Source of the DNA: Kordia sp965224175
GTDB taxonomy: Bacteria > Bacteroidota > Bacteroidia > Flavobacteriales > Flavobacteriaceae
Assembly: GCF_965224175.1 (NCBI RefSeq)
Contig: NZ_OZ245041.1
Span: 3,100,001 to 3,164,000 of the forward strand
DNA length: 64,000 nucleotides
Reading direction: 5' to 3'
Part shown: positions 35,681 to 44,568 of the stretch, piece by piece
How positions within the stretch are numbered: the stretch's first letter is position 1
Layout: the number at the start of each line of letters is the position of its first letter
Notes under the pieces: model-generated
Told to the model about the DNA's origin: nothing
The model's database searches: none
The model's input: only the letters and a program-made list of their open reading frames with translations
Program-made: the position numbers and the translations under genes

Positions 35681-36256
35681 ATGAACTTTATAGATATCAT
35701 TTTAGGCGGAATGATCGCGGCGGGATTTGTACGCGGACTGATGAAAGGACTTTTTGTAGAAGTGGCTTCATTGGTAGCTTTGATTGCTGGAATTTATGGT
35801 GCCATTCACTTTTCGTATTTCGCTGGCGACTTCTTAAAAGATAGTTTTGAAACTTGGGATGAAAAATATATCAACCTTGCTGCTTTTGCAATTACATTTA
35901 TTGTGATTTTGGTATTGATTACTATGGCTGGAAAGTTATTGACAAAGATTGCCGATTTTGCTTCGCTCGGAATTTTGAATAAGCTTTTAGGTGGCGCTTT
36001 TGGCGGATTGAAAATGGCAGTGATTGCCGGTGCCGTTTTAATTTTCTTTGACAAAACAAACAATACAATGGAGTTTGTAGAAAAGGAAAAGATTGAAACA
36101 TCTGTATTGTATGAACCTGTAAAGGAAGTTGGTGGTTTTGTATTTGCATACGTTTTGGAAGAAACCGGAAATGAAATAGATGCCGAAGAAGATGAACAAC
36201 GCAACGAAGAAATACAACAAAACGATTTACAAGAAATTGAAAATAATGAAAACTAG
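35681..36256 (+). CDS. CvpA family membrane protein
   Basis: A 191-residue protein with four hydrophobic segments beginning MNFIDIILGGMIAAGFVRG and a Gly-rich loop LGILNKLLGGAFGGLKM, characteristic of the CvpA/colicin V production family. It ends in a long acidic Glu/Asn/Gln tail (about 165-191). Family members affect envelope stability. The molecular function is open. Confidence 0.8.
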   Translation: MNFIDIILGGMIAAGFVRGLMKGLFVEVASLVALIAGIYGAIHFSYFAGDFLKDSFETWDEKYINLAAFAITFIVILVLITMAGKLLTKIADFASLGILNKLLGGAFGGLKMAVIAGAVLIFFDKTNNTMEFVEKEKIETSVLYEPVKEVGGFVFAYVLEETGNEIDAEEDEQRNEEIQQNDLQEIENNEN

Positions 36257-36261
36257 TTGCT

Positions 36262-36393
36262 ATGTGTGAAAAATGTGAAAATCCTGAGTTAAAGCATCTT
36301 TCCCATGAGAAAGCTATCAAACCATTGCAGAAAAAATTGAATACTGCTTCTTTAAAAGGAAAATTCAAGAAATCTACTAAAAAACATGTGTGA
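36262..36393 (+). CDS. small CxxC protein, 43 residues
   Basis: This short ORF begins MCEKCENPELKHLSHEKA and is lysine-rich at its end. It starts five bases after the cvpA stop and overlaps the start of the next gene by eight bases (ATGTGTGA), suggesting translational coupling. Like its neighbour it opens with MCExC. It may be a metal-binding mini-protein or a coupling ORF. Confidence 0.45.
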   Translation: MCEKCENPELKHLSHEKAIKPLQKKLNTASLKGKFKKSTKKHV

Positions 36394-36799
36394 ACATTGT
36401 ACACCTTTTGCAACCAAAACATTTTCTTCACAAGAAGATTTTAATGTCTTTGAGAAAGCATTAGACGCAAAATGTGAAGATGGAACATTTATCCAAATTG
36501 TAAGTTCTGACGATACGGAAGAAATGTCGCTTCAATCGCGTTATCAATGTACATATTGTAATAACGATTGGGTTTTATCTGTTCCTGAGCATGCATATCG
36601 CGGTTATTTTTTAGAAACTGTTGATACTGAACAAGAGCAAGAACAAACTCATGATACAAATCGTTTTTATCATGCTGATTTTAGCAAAAAAAGTAAAGGG
36701 AATTGCGGTTGTTACTTAGGAATGCTTTTTCTGTTTGTAATTTTGATTGTTTATGGTATCTACAGTCTATTTTCTTTTTTGTTTGATGTGTTATTCTAA
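36386..36799 (+). CDS. hypothetical cysteine-motif membrane protein
   Basis: A 137-residue protein with CEHC at the N-terminus and CTYCNNDW at about 55, which could form a zinc ribbon. A single C-terminal hydrophobic helix (GMLFLFVILIVYGIYSLFSF) follows CGCY. It overlaps the 43-residue ORF before it. The function is unknown; a membrane-tethered metal-binding protein is plausible. Confidence 0.5.
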   Translation: MCEHCTPFATKTFSSQEDFNVFEKALDAKCEDGTFIQIVSSDDTEEMSLQSRYQCTYCNNDWVLSVPEHAYRGYFLETVDTEQEQEQTHDTNRFYHADFSKKSKGNCGCYLGMLFLFVILIVYGIYSLFSFLFDVLF

Positions 36800-36877
36800 A
36801 AAACAAAAAGCTGCAAAGAAACTGATAAAAATGGCTCTATCAGTAATGACGATATGAAATATGTCCCTCTGTGTAGT

Positions 36878-37639
36878 TTATAATTCGTTTACGTCTTCAG
36901 CAACAATCCAACCAATTTTTCCATCGATGAGTTGAATTTTTTTCCAACTATCAACCGTATCTAATACTTGCACTTTGGTTCCTTCGTGCAATACAAATAC
37001 CTCATCGCTTCGCAAGTTTGGCTCAGATTTCACTGCAGTTTCTTTAGCAAATACTATTGCTGGACGATCTTTTTGTGCTTTTCCGTATTGTTGATAAGCA
37101 ATAGCGACTGTTGCTAGAATGAATAAGAATGCTATAAAACTTACTAGAAAGTAAATTCTTTTTTTCAACGTTTCATACGCAAATTGATACAGTAAGAATG
37201 AAATTACACATAAAAATCCGCAAATCACAGCAATCCATGCCCATTGATTGTAACTAAACGTTCCTGTAATATTACCTACAAATTTTGATATTTGTGTTTT
37301 TGGCAAAGGTTCTATCGCATCAATCGTCATGTTTTTAGCAAAAGCCAAATTGTTTAAAATATCTTCATCTTCTGGCGAAAGCTGCAATGCTTTTTCAAAA
37401 TAGTAAATACTCGGACCTATTTCATTACGCTTGTAGTAGGCATTTCCTAGATTGTAATAAACAGCTTCTGAATGATTTCCTGTTTCCAGAATTGACTGAT
37501 ATTGTGTAATAGCTTCTGAATAATTCCCGTCGTTGTAAGCTTTATTGGCAGATTCAAATAAAGCGGTGTTTTCTTGTCCAAAAACGAATGTTAGACTAGA
37601 AATGAACACGAGAAGTAGATATGTGATCTTCATTTTCAT
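36878..37639 (-). CDS. batE: BatE, TPR and SH3-like domain protein
   Basis: A 253-residue protein with a signal peptide (ending FVFGQ). It has two TPR units (NKAYNDGNYSEAITQYQ, YYNLGNAYYKRNEIGPSIYYFEKAL), two membrane helices in the middle and a C-terminal SH3b-like segment (SDEVFVLHEGTKVQVLDTVD). It is the last gene of the Bat aerotolerance operon, seven bases after batD. In Bacteroides fragilis the bat genes support oxygen tolerance; here the function is by analogy. Confidence 0.85.
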   Translation of the reverse strand: MKMKITYLLLVFISSLTFVFGQENTALFESANKAYNDGNYSEAITQYQSILETGNHSEAVYYNLGNAYYKRNEIGPSIYYFEKALQLSPEDEDILNNLAFAKNMTIDAIEPLPKTQISKFVGNITGTFSYNQWAWIAVICGFLCVISFLLYQFAYETLKKRIYFLVSFIAFLFILATVAIAYQQYGKAQKDRPAIVFAKETAVKSEPNLRSDEVFVLHEGTKVQVLDTVDSWKKIQLIDGKIGWIVAEDVNEL

Positions 37640-37646
37640 CTGTGAG

Positions 37647-39416
37647 TTACTTTATTTGTTTGTCGATTTGTGAAATGGTTTGTACCGATTTATCATAATC
37701 TTTATTAATCGTTACGTTTGATGCTGGCGTGTAGCGAGCAAATTCACAACTTTCTAATAATCCTATAAAATCGCTGACAGTTTCTGCTTTTACATTGCGT
37801 TCTGTCAATAATTGATTAATTTTTTCTTTGCTAAATTCAGCCGTTTCTATACTGAGTTTTGCACGTAAGTAATTGTGTAAAGCACGTTCTAACACTTCAT
37901 AAAACGCTTCTTTATCACCTAGTTTCTTTTTCGCTTCCGATAAGTATTTTTTAGCCAATCGGTTTGCGGTACGCGTTTTATTCCCTTGAATGTCATTATC
38001 AAACGCTTGCTTTTTTCTTCGTACAATCAAGATAATTGGAATGAAAAGGAATGGTACAAATAACAATCCGTAAAACAAGTTTGACTTAAAAAAATCGTCT
38101 GTTGCTATTGTTGTTAGGTTTGCGTTTGTTTTTAAGAATCTAAATTGTGAACCATTTGTCGTGATGACTTGTTTTTGCGCAGTGGTTTGTCCTGTATTGC
38201 TTGCCGTAGTTTCTGTATTTCCAGGTCCATTGACAACATCAATAATAATCTCGTCAGAAGTTAATGTTTTGTATTGCTTGTCTTTTGGATCGAAGTAAGA
38301 GAAAGAAATACTCGGAATTGGATATTTTCCTTTGTATTGTGGCACTATCGTATAACTATCTGAAATTCGACCTTGCATTCCGCTGATTCGTGTTGTAACA
38401 CGTTCTTTGAATTCAGGTTCGTATACTTCTAATGAGTTTGGAAGTTTTAGTTTCGGTAACTGAAATAGTTTTAAGTTTCCTTTTCCAGAGATTTGCACTT
38501 TTGCTTCTAATGATTCTGAAGCGTCTAACGAGTTTTTACTGGTTGTTACTTCAAAATCAAAATCTCCAACAGCACCACCAAAATCGGATGGTTTTCCTGC
38601 TTCTGGCAATGCTTTTACATTTACTGTTCTTCGCCCAGAAGATAACGTTTTGTGAACTGTTTCATAACGTCTTCCGAAGACATCTCTACGTTGTGTAGGC
38701 ACAGAAACTTGTACATCTATAGAGAATGGTTCTATAGTTTGTTTTCCTGTTTTTTGTGGATATAGTACATATCGTTTTAAGATGACAAACGGATACGGTT
38801 CTCCTTTGTAAGTTCCGTTTTGTGCTTTGAGACGTGTTTCTATGTTTTGACTCCAAAAGTTGTTGAAAGTTGGCTTACCGAGTTCTCTGTAATCATTGAC
38901 ATTGATGCCTGGTTTTACATACAATTTGTATGAAACCGTTACAGGTTCGTTTAAGTAAGGATTTCCATTTGATATTTCTGTCACCAAATGAATTCCTTCA
39001 GAAACCACATAATCTGCATTGTTACCATCTTTTGGTTTGTCAACTGCTTTGGTAACTTGTATGGTTACAGGCGCTGTTTTATATATTTGTCCTTCAATTT
39101 CAACTTTTGCTTGCTTGATGGTAAATCTTCCTTCTGCTGTTGGCTGTAAATGATATGTATATGTTTTTGAAAACGAGCGCTTTCCGTTGTCCCAAACGTG
39201 GCTCATAGATTGTATTGGTCCAGCGGCTATTCGGAAACCTGTGAATTTTGGTGGTGTAAAATTATCACCATCTCTATCCATTTCAAAGTCTACACGCAAA
39301 CGCTCATTCACGCCCAATTTCTTTTTACTTACTTTGGTTTCAAAAGTAACCTGTGCAGTTAAAACACCTGCGAACAGTAAGAAAATGATAGTTGATATGT
39401 ATGCTTTTGTCTTCAT
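37647..39416 (-). CDS. batD: BatD, oxygen-tolerance family protein
   Basis: A 589-residue protein with a signal peptide (cut near LTAQ). A series of Ig-like beta domains contains EAEGRFTIKQAKVEI-like and KGNLKLFQLPKLKLP strands. One membrane helix follows (LFYGLLFVPFLFIPIILIV, about 450), and the tail is cytoplasmic. This is the BatD architecture. It lies between batC and batE in the same direction. It probably exposes its large domain to the periplasm. Confidence 0.9.
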   Translation of the reverse strand: MKTKAYISTIIFLLFAGVLTAQVTFETKVSKKKLGVNERLRVDFEMDRDGDNFTPPKFTGFRIAAGPIQSMSHVWDNGKRSFSKTYTYHLQPTAEGRFTIKQAKVEIEGQIYKTAPVTIQVTKAVDKPKDGNNADYVVSEGIHLVTEISNGNPYLNEPVTVSYKLYVKPGINVNDYRELGKPTFNNFWSQNIETRLKAQNGTYKGEPYPFVILKRYVLYPQKTGKQTIEPFSIDVQVSVPTQRRDVFGRRYETVHKTLSSGRRTVNVKALPEAGKPSDFGGAVGDFDFEVTTSKNSLDASESLEAKVQISGKGNLKLFQLPKLKLPNSLEVYEPEFKERVTTRISGMQGRISDSYTIVPQYKGKYPIPSISFSYFDPKDKQYKTLTSDEIIIDVVNGPGNTETTASNTGQTTAQKQVITTNGSQFRFLKTNANLTTIATDDFFKSNLFYGLLFVPFLFIPIILIVRRKKQAFDNDIQGNKTRTANRLAKKYLSEAKKKLGDKEAFYEVLERALHNYLRAKLSIETAEFSKEKINQLLTERNVKAETVSDFIGLLESCEFARYTPASNVTINKDYDKSVQTISQIDKQIK

Positions 39417-39456
39417 GTATTTTGAACGAACTTTTGTCGTTTTTTACTTTTCATAA

Positions 39457-40308
39457 TTACCAGTCTTTTTCAGCTTTTATTTTGATGCCTTTTGCTTTTT
39501 TCTCATTCAGTTTGTCCTGTGTTTTCTTTTCAGCATTATTCATAGCTTGTAATAAGCTTTTTACTTGCTGTGGTGACAACTGATTTGGCTTGGGTTGCTG
39601 TTGCTGCTTTTTATCGTCTTTTTGATCAGCTTTATTTTGATCTTGTTTATCGTCTTGCTTCTTCTTTTCTTTTTCTTTGTCTCCTTTTCCGTCTTTATCT
39701 TTGTCGTCCTTTCCGCCTTCGTCTTTCTCCTTATCGCTGTCTTTGTCTTTTTTATCTTTCTCGTCCTTGTTGTCTTGGTCTTTTTTGTCTTGCTCTTTTT
39801 CTTGTTCTTTTTGGTCTTTGTCTTTTTTATCCTTATCGTCTTCTTTTGGAGGATTTTTTTCGAGCATTTCTTTAGCCAAAGCTAAATTGTAACGTGTTTC
39901 ATCATCTTTAGGATTGTTGCGCAATGCGTTTTTATACGCTGCTACTGCTTTTTCGTATTCTTTGTTTTGCATGAATACATTTCCCATGTTGTGATATGCA
40001 CTGTGTTTTTCAGCCTTTGTCAATGCTACTTCAGAAGCTTGTTTGTAACGATTGAAGGCTTCTTCGTAGCTTTCATTTTGGTAATATGCATTTCCTAAGT
40101 TGTATTTCGCGGTAGCATTTTCACCATCTTTAGAAATTGCTTTTCTGTATTCTGCTTCTGCATCTACAAAACTGTTTTCTTGTAAGGCTTTGTTTGCGTT
40201 ATACGTGAATTTATTAGATTCTTTTTTGATCTGTTCTGCTTCCTTATTTTGTGCATTTGTCACAGATACTGTCAGCAATAAAATGAGTATGTATTTTAAG
40301 TGTTTCAT
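39457..40308 (-). CDS. batC: BatC, TPR protein with charged low-complexity tail
   Basis: A 283-residue protein with a signal peptide (ending VTNAQ) and three TPR-like units (about 30-145). A stretch of about 90 residues then consists almost wholly of Lys, Asp, Glu and Gln, followed by SPQQVKSLLQAMNNAE at the end. TPR plus a charged linker is typical for BatC. It follows batB by 10 bases. Confidence 0.88.
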   Translation of the reverse strand: MKHLKYILILLLTVSVTNAQNKEAEQIKKESNKFTYNANKALQENSFVDAEAEYRKAISKDGENATAKYNLGNAYYQNESYEEAFNRYKQASEVALTKAEKHSAYHNMGNVFMQNKEYEKAVAAYKNALRNNPKDDETRYNLALAKEMLEKNPPKEDDKDKKDKDQKEQEKEQDKKDQDNKDEKDKKDKDSDKEKDEGGKDDKDKDGKGDKEKEKKKQDDKQDQNKADQKDDKKQQQQPKPNQLSPQQVKSLLQAMNNAEKKTQDKLNEKKAKGIKIKAEKDW

Positions 40309-40318
40309 CTGTTACTAT

Positions 40319-40828
40319 TTACGATCCTTTTTCATTAAATAAGTTCAACTTTTGTAACCATGCTGTTTTTCGTTCTAATAGAAAAACATCCAACAGCAAT
40401 AAGAAGATTCCCAAAGCAAGAAACCATTGAAATTGGTCTTGAAATTCTGAGAATTTTTTAGCTTCAAATTCTGTTTTGTTCATGCCGCCTAATTGATTTT
40501 TGATAAATTCTACAGCTTGTTCTGTAACTGTACCATCAATATAGTCACCATTTCCTTCTGAAGCAATGTCTTTTAAGGTTTTTTCATTCAGTTTTGTAAT
40601 CACAACTTCACCTTGTAAGTCACGCTTATATGATTCTGTAATTCCTCTTCTTTTTATTGGAATTCTTCCACCTTTTGGTGTTCCAACTCCGATTGTATAG
40701 GTTTTTATGCCTTCTTTGGTAGCTTCTTCGGCTAGTTTTCCTGCGCCTCCTGTATGATCTTCTCCGTCTGAGATGATCACTAATACTCTGTTGGTTTGCT
40801 CTACATCGTCATAATATGTTTTTGCCAA
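40319..40828 (-). CDS. batB: BatB C-terminal part (after frameshift)
   Basis: A 169-residue frame covering the second half of the vWA domain (VLVIISDGEDHTGG) and the last membrane helix (FLALGIFLLLLDVFLL). Its natural upstream continuation is the frame at 40801-41352. Restoring one base near 40846, so that GTA-IDDAIRLAKTYY is read through, joins the two. The apparent ATG is an artefact of the break. Confidence 0.75.
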   Translation of the reverse strand: MAKTYYDDVEQTNRVLVIISDGEDHTGGAGKLAEEATKEGIKTYTIGVGTPKGGRIPIKRRGITESYKRDLQGEVVITKLNEKTLKDIASEGNGDYIDGTVTEQAVEFIKNQLGGMNKTEFEAKKFSEFQDQFQWFLALGIFLLLLDVFLLERKTAWLQKLNLFNEKGS

Positions 40829-41352
40829 ACGAATAGCATCATCGATGCAGTTCCTTGTGACGACAACATATTTGTATTTAGATTATTCAAAAACATTTTT
40901 GCTGCCGAAAAGTCTGTGGTAATTGGCAATTGTGGTACTGCTCTTCCTGCGTAAGCAATAATTCCAATACGATCGCTTCCTAAGTTGTTGATAATTTCAG
41001 AAACGATACGCTTTGCTTTGTTCAATCTACTTGGCGAAATATCTTCTGCCAACATACTTTTAGAAACATCTACCGCAAAAACAATATCGACACCTTCACG
41101 TTTTACGGTTTCTAATTTTGTGCCAATTTTCGGATTTACCAATGCTACTACTAGTGAAGCAATTGCCAAGCACCAAATTGTCAACTTTAGTATGGGTTTA
41201 AAGATTGATTTTTCAGGACTTAATCGTTCTAATAATTGTTTATTGGCAAATTTTCGTTGCGCACTTCGTTTCCAAAGTTGCAAGAGTATGAATACCAATA
41301 CCACAATCGGGATGATAATTAGTAAGTAAAAATATTTTTTTTCTTCTAACAT
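40801..41352 (-). CDS. batB: BatB N-terminal part, vWA domain protein (before frameshift)
   Basis: A 183-residue frame with two N-terminal membrane helices and the start of a vWA domain with the MIDAS motif VFAVDVSKSML (DxSxS). After SSQGTA it runs into an unrelated frame, because GCAATCGAT has become GCATCGAT. The whole protein would have about 345 residues, the normal BatB size. It begins one base after the flavin reductase stop. Confidence 0.8.
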   Translation of the reverse strand: MLEEKKYFYLLIIIPIVVLVFILLQLWKRSAQRKFANKQLLERLSPEKSIFKPILKLTIWCLAIASLVVALVNPKIGTKLETVKREGVDIVFAVDVSKSMLAEDISPSRLNKAKRIVSEIINNLGSDRIGIIAYAGRAVPQLPITTDFSAAKMFLNNLNTNMLSSQGTASMMLFVWQKHIMTM

Positions 41353-41353
41353 A

Positions 41354-41866
41354 TTATTTTTCCATCAATTGGTTCGCAAAGTCTGTAATGCTTTGCTGAA
41401 CTGTTGGTGTTATTTTTTTATTTTCTATCCATGTATGAATATGTCCTACATATTCCATTCCTAAATACTGTGCGCTTTCTACAAAAGGCATTTCAAAACC
41501 TGCTTTAATTTCATTATCAGAACCACAACTTATCACACCCATTTTTGTTCCGCGCAAGCGTCTTCCAATATCTTTTTCATCAAACAAAAAATCAGATATT
41601 CTATCAAAAAATACTTTCATCACACCGCTCATAGTATACCAATAAATTGGCGTTGCAAATACAAATGTTTCATAGTTTGCCGTTAGTTTTTTGAACAGCG
41701 CATTGAAATCATCTTCATTTTTTAGCTCGTAATCGAAGTGATTGATTTTATATTGCTGCAAATCAATCATGTCGAAACCTGTTTTTTGTTGAAGTTGAGA
41801 TACAATGGTATGTGTGTTTCCATTGCTTCGCGAACTTCCTAATATGACAACTCCTTTTCTGCTCAT
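41354..41866 (-). CDS. NAD(P)H-dependent FMN reductase / flavodoxin-fold protein
   Basis: A 170-residue flavodoxin-fold protein. The N-terminal flavin phosphate-binding segment is GVVILGSSRSNGNTHTIVSQL (about 4-24), and ATPIYWYTMSGVMKVFFDRI is the typical FMN-reductase signature. It sits between batA and batB with gaps of 1-3 bases, so it is part of the transcript, although it is not a standard bat gene. A redox role in the aerotolerance operon is plausible but inferred. Confidence 0.85.
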   Translation of the reverse strand: MSRKGVVILGSSRSNGNTHTIVSQLQQKTGFDMIDLQQYKINHFDYELKNEDDFNALFKKLTANYETFVFATPIYWYTMSGVMKVFFDRISDFLFDEKDIGRRLRGTKMGVISCGSDNEIKAGFEMPFVESAQYLGMEYVGHIHTWIENKKITPTVQQSITDFANQLMEK

Positions 41867-41869
41867 GAT

Positions 41870-42880
41870 TTAGATAAAACTTCTAAATAGTGTTTTGCGC
41901 AATAGCATTTCTATCAGCAATAATATTCCCGCAAAAAATACAAATATTCTGAATTTCTCTTCATAGTTTGTATAGCGAAATTCTTCGATTTCTGTTTTTT
42001 CCAACTTGTTGATTTCTTCATAGATTTCAGCAAGTTTTTTACTATTGGTTGCTCTAAAATATTTTCCCTCAGTGGTTTTTGCAATCTCCTTTAACAGTTT
42101 TTCGTCAATTTCCACTTGCATATTCCTGTATAAAAAAGTACCATCAGGATTTATAGCCATTGGTGTAGAAGCCATTCCGTTAGTTCCAATACCAATTGTA
42201 TACACTTTTATTCCGTATTCTACTGCCAATTCGGAAGCAATTTGCGGCTCAATAAATCCTGCATTGTTGACTCCATCTGTCAGTAGTATAATAACTTTAC
42301 TTTTGGCTTTGCTGTCTTTTAATCGATTCACAGCTGTAGCTAATCCCATTCCAATAGCAGTTCCGCCAATTAGTTCACCATGTTTAAATTTGATACTTTT
42401 TAAAGCATTCTGTATGATGTTTTTATCGGTTGTTATTGGTGTTTTGGTAAAGCTTTCTCCTGCATATACTACCAATCCTATACGATCGCTTGGTCGTCCA
42501 TCTATAAACTCGGCAGCAACTTTTTTAAGCGCTGTAAGTCTATTTGGTCGTAAATCTTTAGACAACATACTCGCTGAAACATCGATTGCCATCACAATAT
42601 CAATTCCTTTATTGGTTTTGATACGTGTAGAAACTTCTTTGGTTTGCGGACGTGCCAATGCCGTAATTAGAGCTATAACTGCCAACATTCGTAATACAAA
42701 TAGTATTGGCTTTAGCCTTGGCAAGATACTCTGCGTTGCTTTAAAACCTTGCAAGCTTGACATTTTTACCGCTGCTAATTGCTTTGGTTTTTTCCAAATA
42801 TACCAAGCAATTGCTAATGGAATGAACAATAGCAGCCAGAAAAATTGTGGATGAGCAAAACTGTAATTATCTATTATCAT
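41870..42880 (-). CDS. batA: BatA, vWA domain protein
   Basis: A 336-residue protein with two N-terminal and one C-terminal membrane helices flanking a vWA domain. The MIDAS motif is VMAIDVSASML and the second metal loop VILLTDGVNNAG. The length and topology match BatA. It overlaps the end of the upstream DUF4381-like gene by 14 bases. Confidence 0.92.
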   Translation of the reverse strand: MIIDNYSFAHPQFFWLLLFIPLAIAWYIWKKPKQLAAVKMSSLQGFKATQSILPRLKPILFVLRMLAVIALITALARPQTKEVSTRIKTNKGIDIVMAIDVSASMLSKDLRPNRLTALKKVAAEFIDGRPSDRIGLVVYAGESFTKTPITTDKNIIQNALKSIKFKHGELIGGTAIGMGLATAVNRLKDSKAKSKVIILLTDGVNNAGFIEPQIASELAVEYGIKVYTIGIGTNGMASTPMAINPDGTFLYRNMQVEIDEKLLKEIAKTTEGKYFRATNSKKLAEIYEEINKLEKTEIEEFRYTNYEEKFRIFVFFAGILLLIEMLLRKTLFRSFI

Positions 42881-44564
42881 TCGTTTCTATTTGCGCTATG
42901 GAATTTAAGATTCTATCAACTATTTTTTCTCCGTTTTCGTCATCTTCTGCATGCATGAGTTTTAGTATTTGTATACCACGACCTTCTTCAAATATGTATG
43001 CTTCGTATGCACGACGTTGTGTGCCTCCAAATGGACTTTCTTCATCTACAAATGTTCCTGACCCATGAATTTTTAGTCCTTCTATTCCTGTTGGCGATTC
43101 ATATTCGTCGTATTTGACAATCATTTCCGTTGCGCCTCTTTCTTCAAAGCTTTTAACAATTTGCTCACCTATATCGTCTAGAGTAATTTCCGGTTTTTGC
43201 TTGAAGGTAACTACTTCTAAAGCTACCGAAAATGGAGCTAAATGGCTTTGATATGCGAATATCTCTGTTTCAACAGGCAACGGAACACTGTCTTTACTTT
43301 TTATCGGTGTCATTCGTTTGAGTACTTGTGGCGTATCAATAGTAAAGTCTGATGCACCATAGGTACTTGTTACCCATTCTCCATCGATTAAATCACTCAT
43401 AGAATGCCCAATGTAGGTATGCTCTTTTACATATGATAATGTTGCGTATCCGATAAGGCTTCCAAAAACAACAATCATTGCAGCAACTCCTATGACAGTA
43501 TTTCTGAAACGACGTTTTTTGCGTTGTTCTTCTATTTGTCGGAGTTTATATTCTTCGTCTTTTTTACGTTCTTCTTCTGTAATTTCTGGAATCGCTTCTT
43601 TGGTAGCAACTACAATGTGTTCTACTAAGTTACGATCGGCTTTTATGATGGTATCATCAGGTTTTGATTTGGCAAACTTTACCAAATCGGCTGTTTGTAA
43701 TACGTTTTTTAGATTTTTGATGGTATCATCTTTTAAATCTAAATATCCAGCATCTTTTTGTGCTTCTATTTTGCGAATGAGTTCTGCTGTGGTGCTTTCT
43801 AAAGCATCGATTCGCACTTCTTCTTCAATGTATTGACGAACAATGTTTGTTAATTCAGAATAGTAATCTTTGTATTCTGATTTGAGTAAAAGAGTAGAAT
43901 TATCAAGTTCGTTCAATTGCAACAACGCACGATCGTACGGAGGAATTTCGGCTTTTTTCTTTTTCTTCTTTTTCGCTTTTAGCTGAAATACAAAATAGTA
44001 AAAGTACAAGCCAAACAATACTAATAAACCTAATACAATTAGCACATATTTCCACCAATTGCTACTTCCTTTTTCTACAGAAACGATCGATTTTATTTCA
44101 AACATTTTCTGCTTTAATGTATCTACAACAACATCCGCCACAGCGACACGAATAGAATCTGTAAAGAATGGCTTTTCATTGATAAGTATTTTTTGTTTCG
44201 GAATAAAGTATGTTCCCGAATCAAACTGCGTTAATCCGTATTTTTTGGTTAACTGATATTGTGCGTCTTTTTTAACAGTATCTGTTTTGTACGACTCCAA
44301 CAGCTCTAAAGGCAAAAAAAGTTTATCGCCTTCAGGGAAGAATACACTTGCCATAGAATCTGCTTCTACAGAGATGGATAGTTTTATTTCTTCTCCAATT
44401 TTTATGTTTGTAGAATCTACAACTGCTGTCACTTTTTGGGCAAATGAATAGCTCGCAAATAGAAAAAAGAAAGCCATCCAAAAACCACTCATTCCTAAGA
44501 ATGATCTTTTTGTTTCAGATCGTTGTCTTTTTTTATGTATGATTCTTATTTCGTTATTCATCAT
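42867..44564 (-). CDS. Bat-operon membrane protein (DUF4381-like)
   Basis: A 565-residue protein. A signal sequence near residues 25-43 is followed by a BatD-like beta domain and a membrane helix (YVLIVLGLLVLFGLYFYYFVF, about 170-190). A polylysine patch and a helical segment like DUF4381 (SEYKDYYSELTNIVRQYIEE) come next, then a second helix (about 350-370) and a C-terminal domain. It lies between the DUF58 gene and batA, the usual position. The precise function is unknown. It overlaps batA, suggesting coupled translation. Confidence 0.75.
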   Translation of the reverse strand: MMNNEIRIIHKKRQRSETKRSFLGMSGFWMAFFFLFASYSFAQKVTAVVDSTNIKIGEEIKLSISVEADSMASVFFPEGDKLFLPLELLESYKTDTVKKDAQYQLTKKYGLTQFDSGTYFIPKQKILINEKPFFTDSIRVAVADVVVDTLKQKMFEIKSIVSVEKGSSNWWKYVLIVLGLLVLFGLYFYYFVFQLKAKKKKKKKAEIPPYDRALLQLNELDNSTLLLKSEYKDYYSELTNIVRQYIEEEVRIDALESTTAELIRKIEAQKDAGYLDLKDDTIKNLKNVLQTADLVKFAKSKPDDTIIKADRNLVEHIVVATKEAIPEITEEERKKDEEYKLRQIEEQRKKRRFRNTVIGVAAMIVVFGSLIGYATLSYVKEHTYIGHSMSDLIDGEWVTSTYGASDFTIDTPQVLKRMTPIKSKDSVPLPVETEIFAYQSHLAPFSVALEVVTFKQKPEITLDDIGEQIVKSFEERGATEMIVKYDEYESPTGIEGLKIHGSGTFVDEESPFGGTQRRAYEAYIFEEGRGIQILKLMHAEDDENGEKIVDRILNSIAQIETNDNR

Positions 44565-44568
44565 TCGT

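Noticed and set aside
39570..39892. Long plus-strand frames opposite batC
   Set aside because: They are the antisense of the Lys/Asp/Glu-rich BatC tail, giving Leu/Phe/Ser-rich nonsense; the minus-strand TPR protein is the real gene.
42045..42854. 269-codon plus-strand frame opposite batA
   Set aside because: It is the shadow of the conserved vWA gene and carries no known motif.
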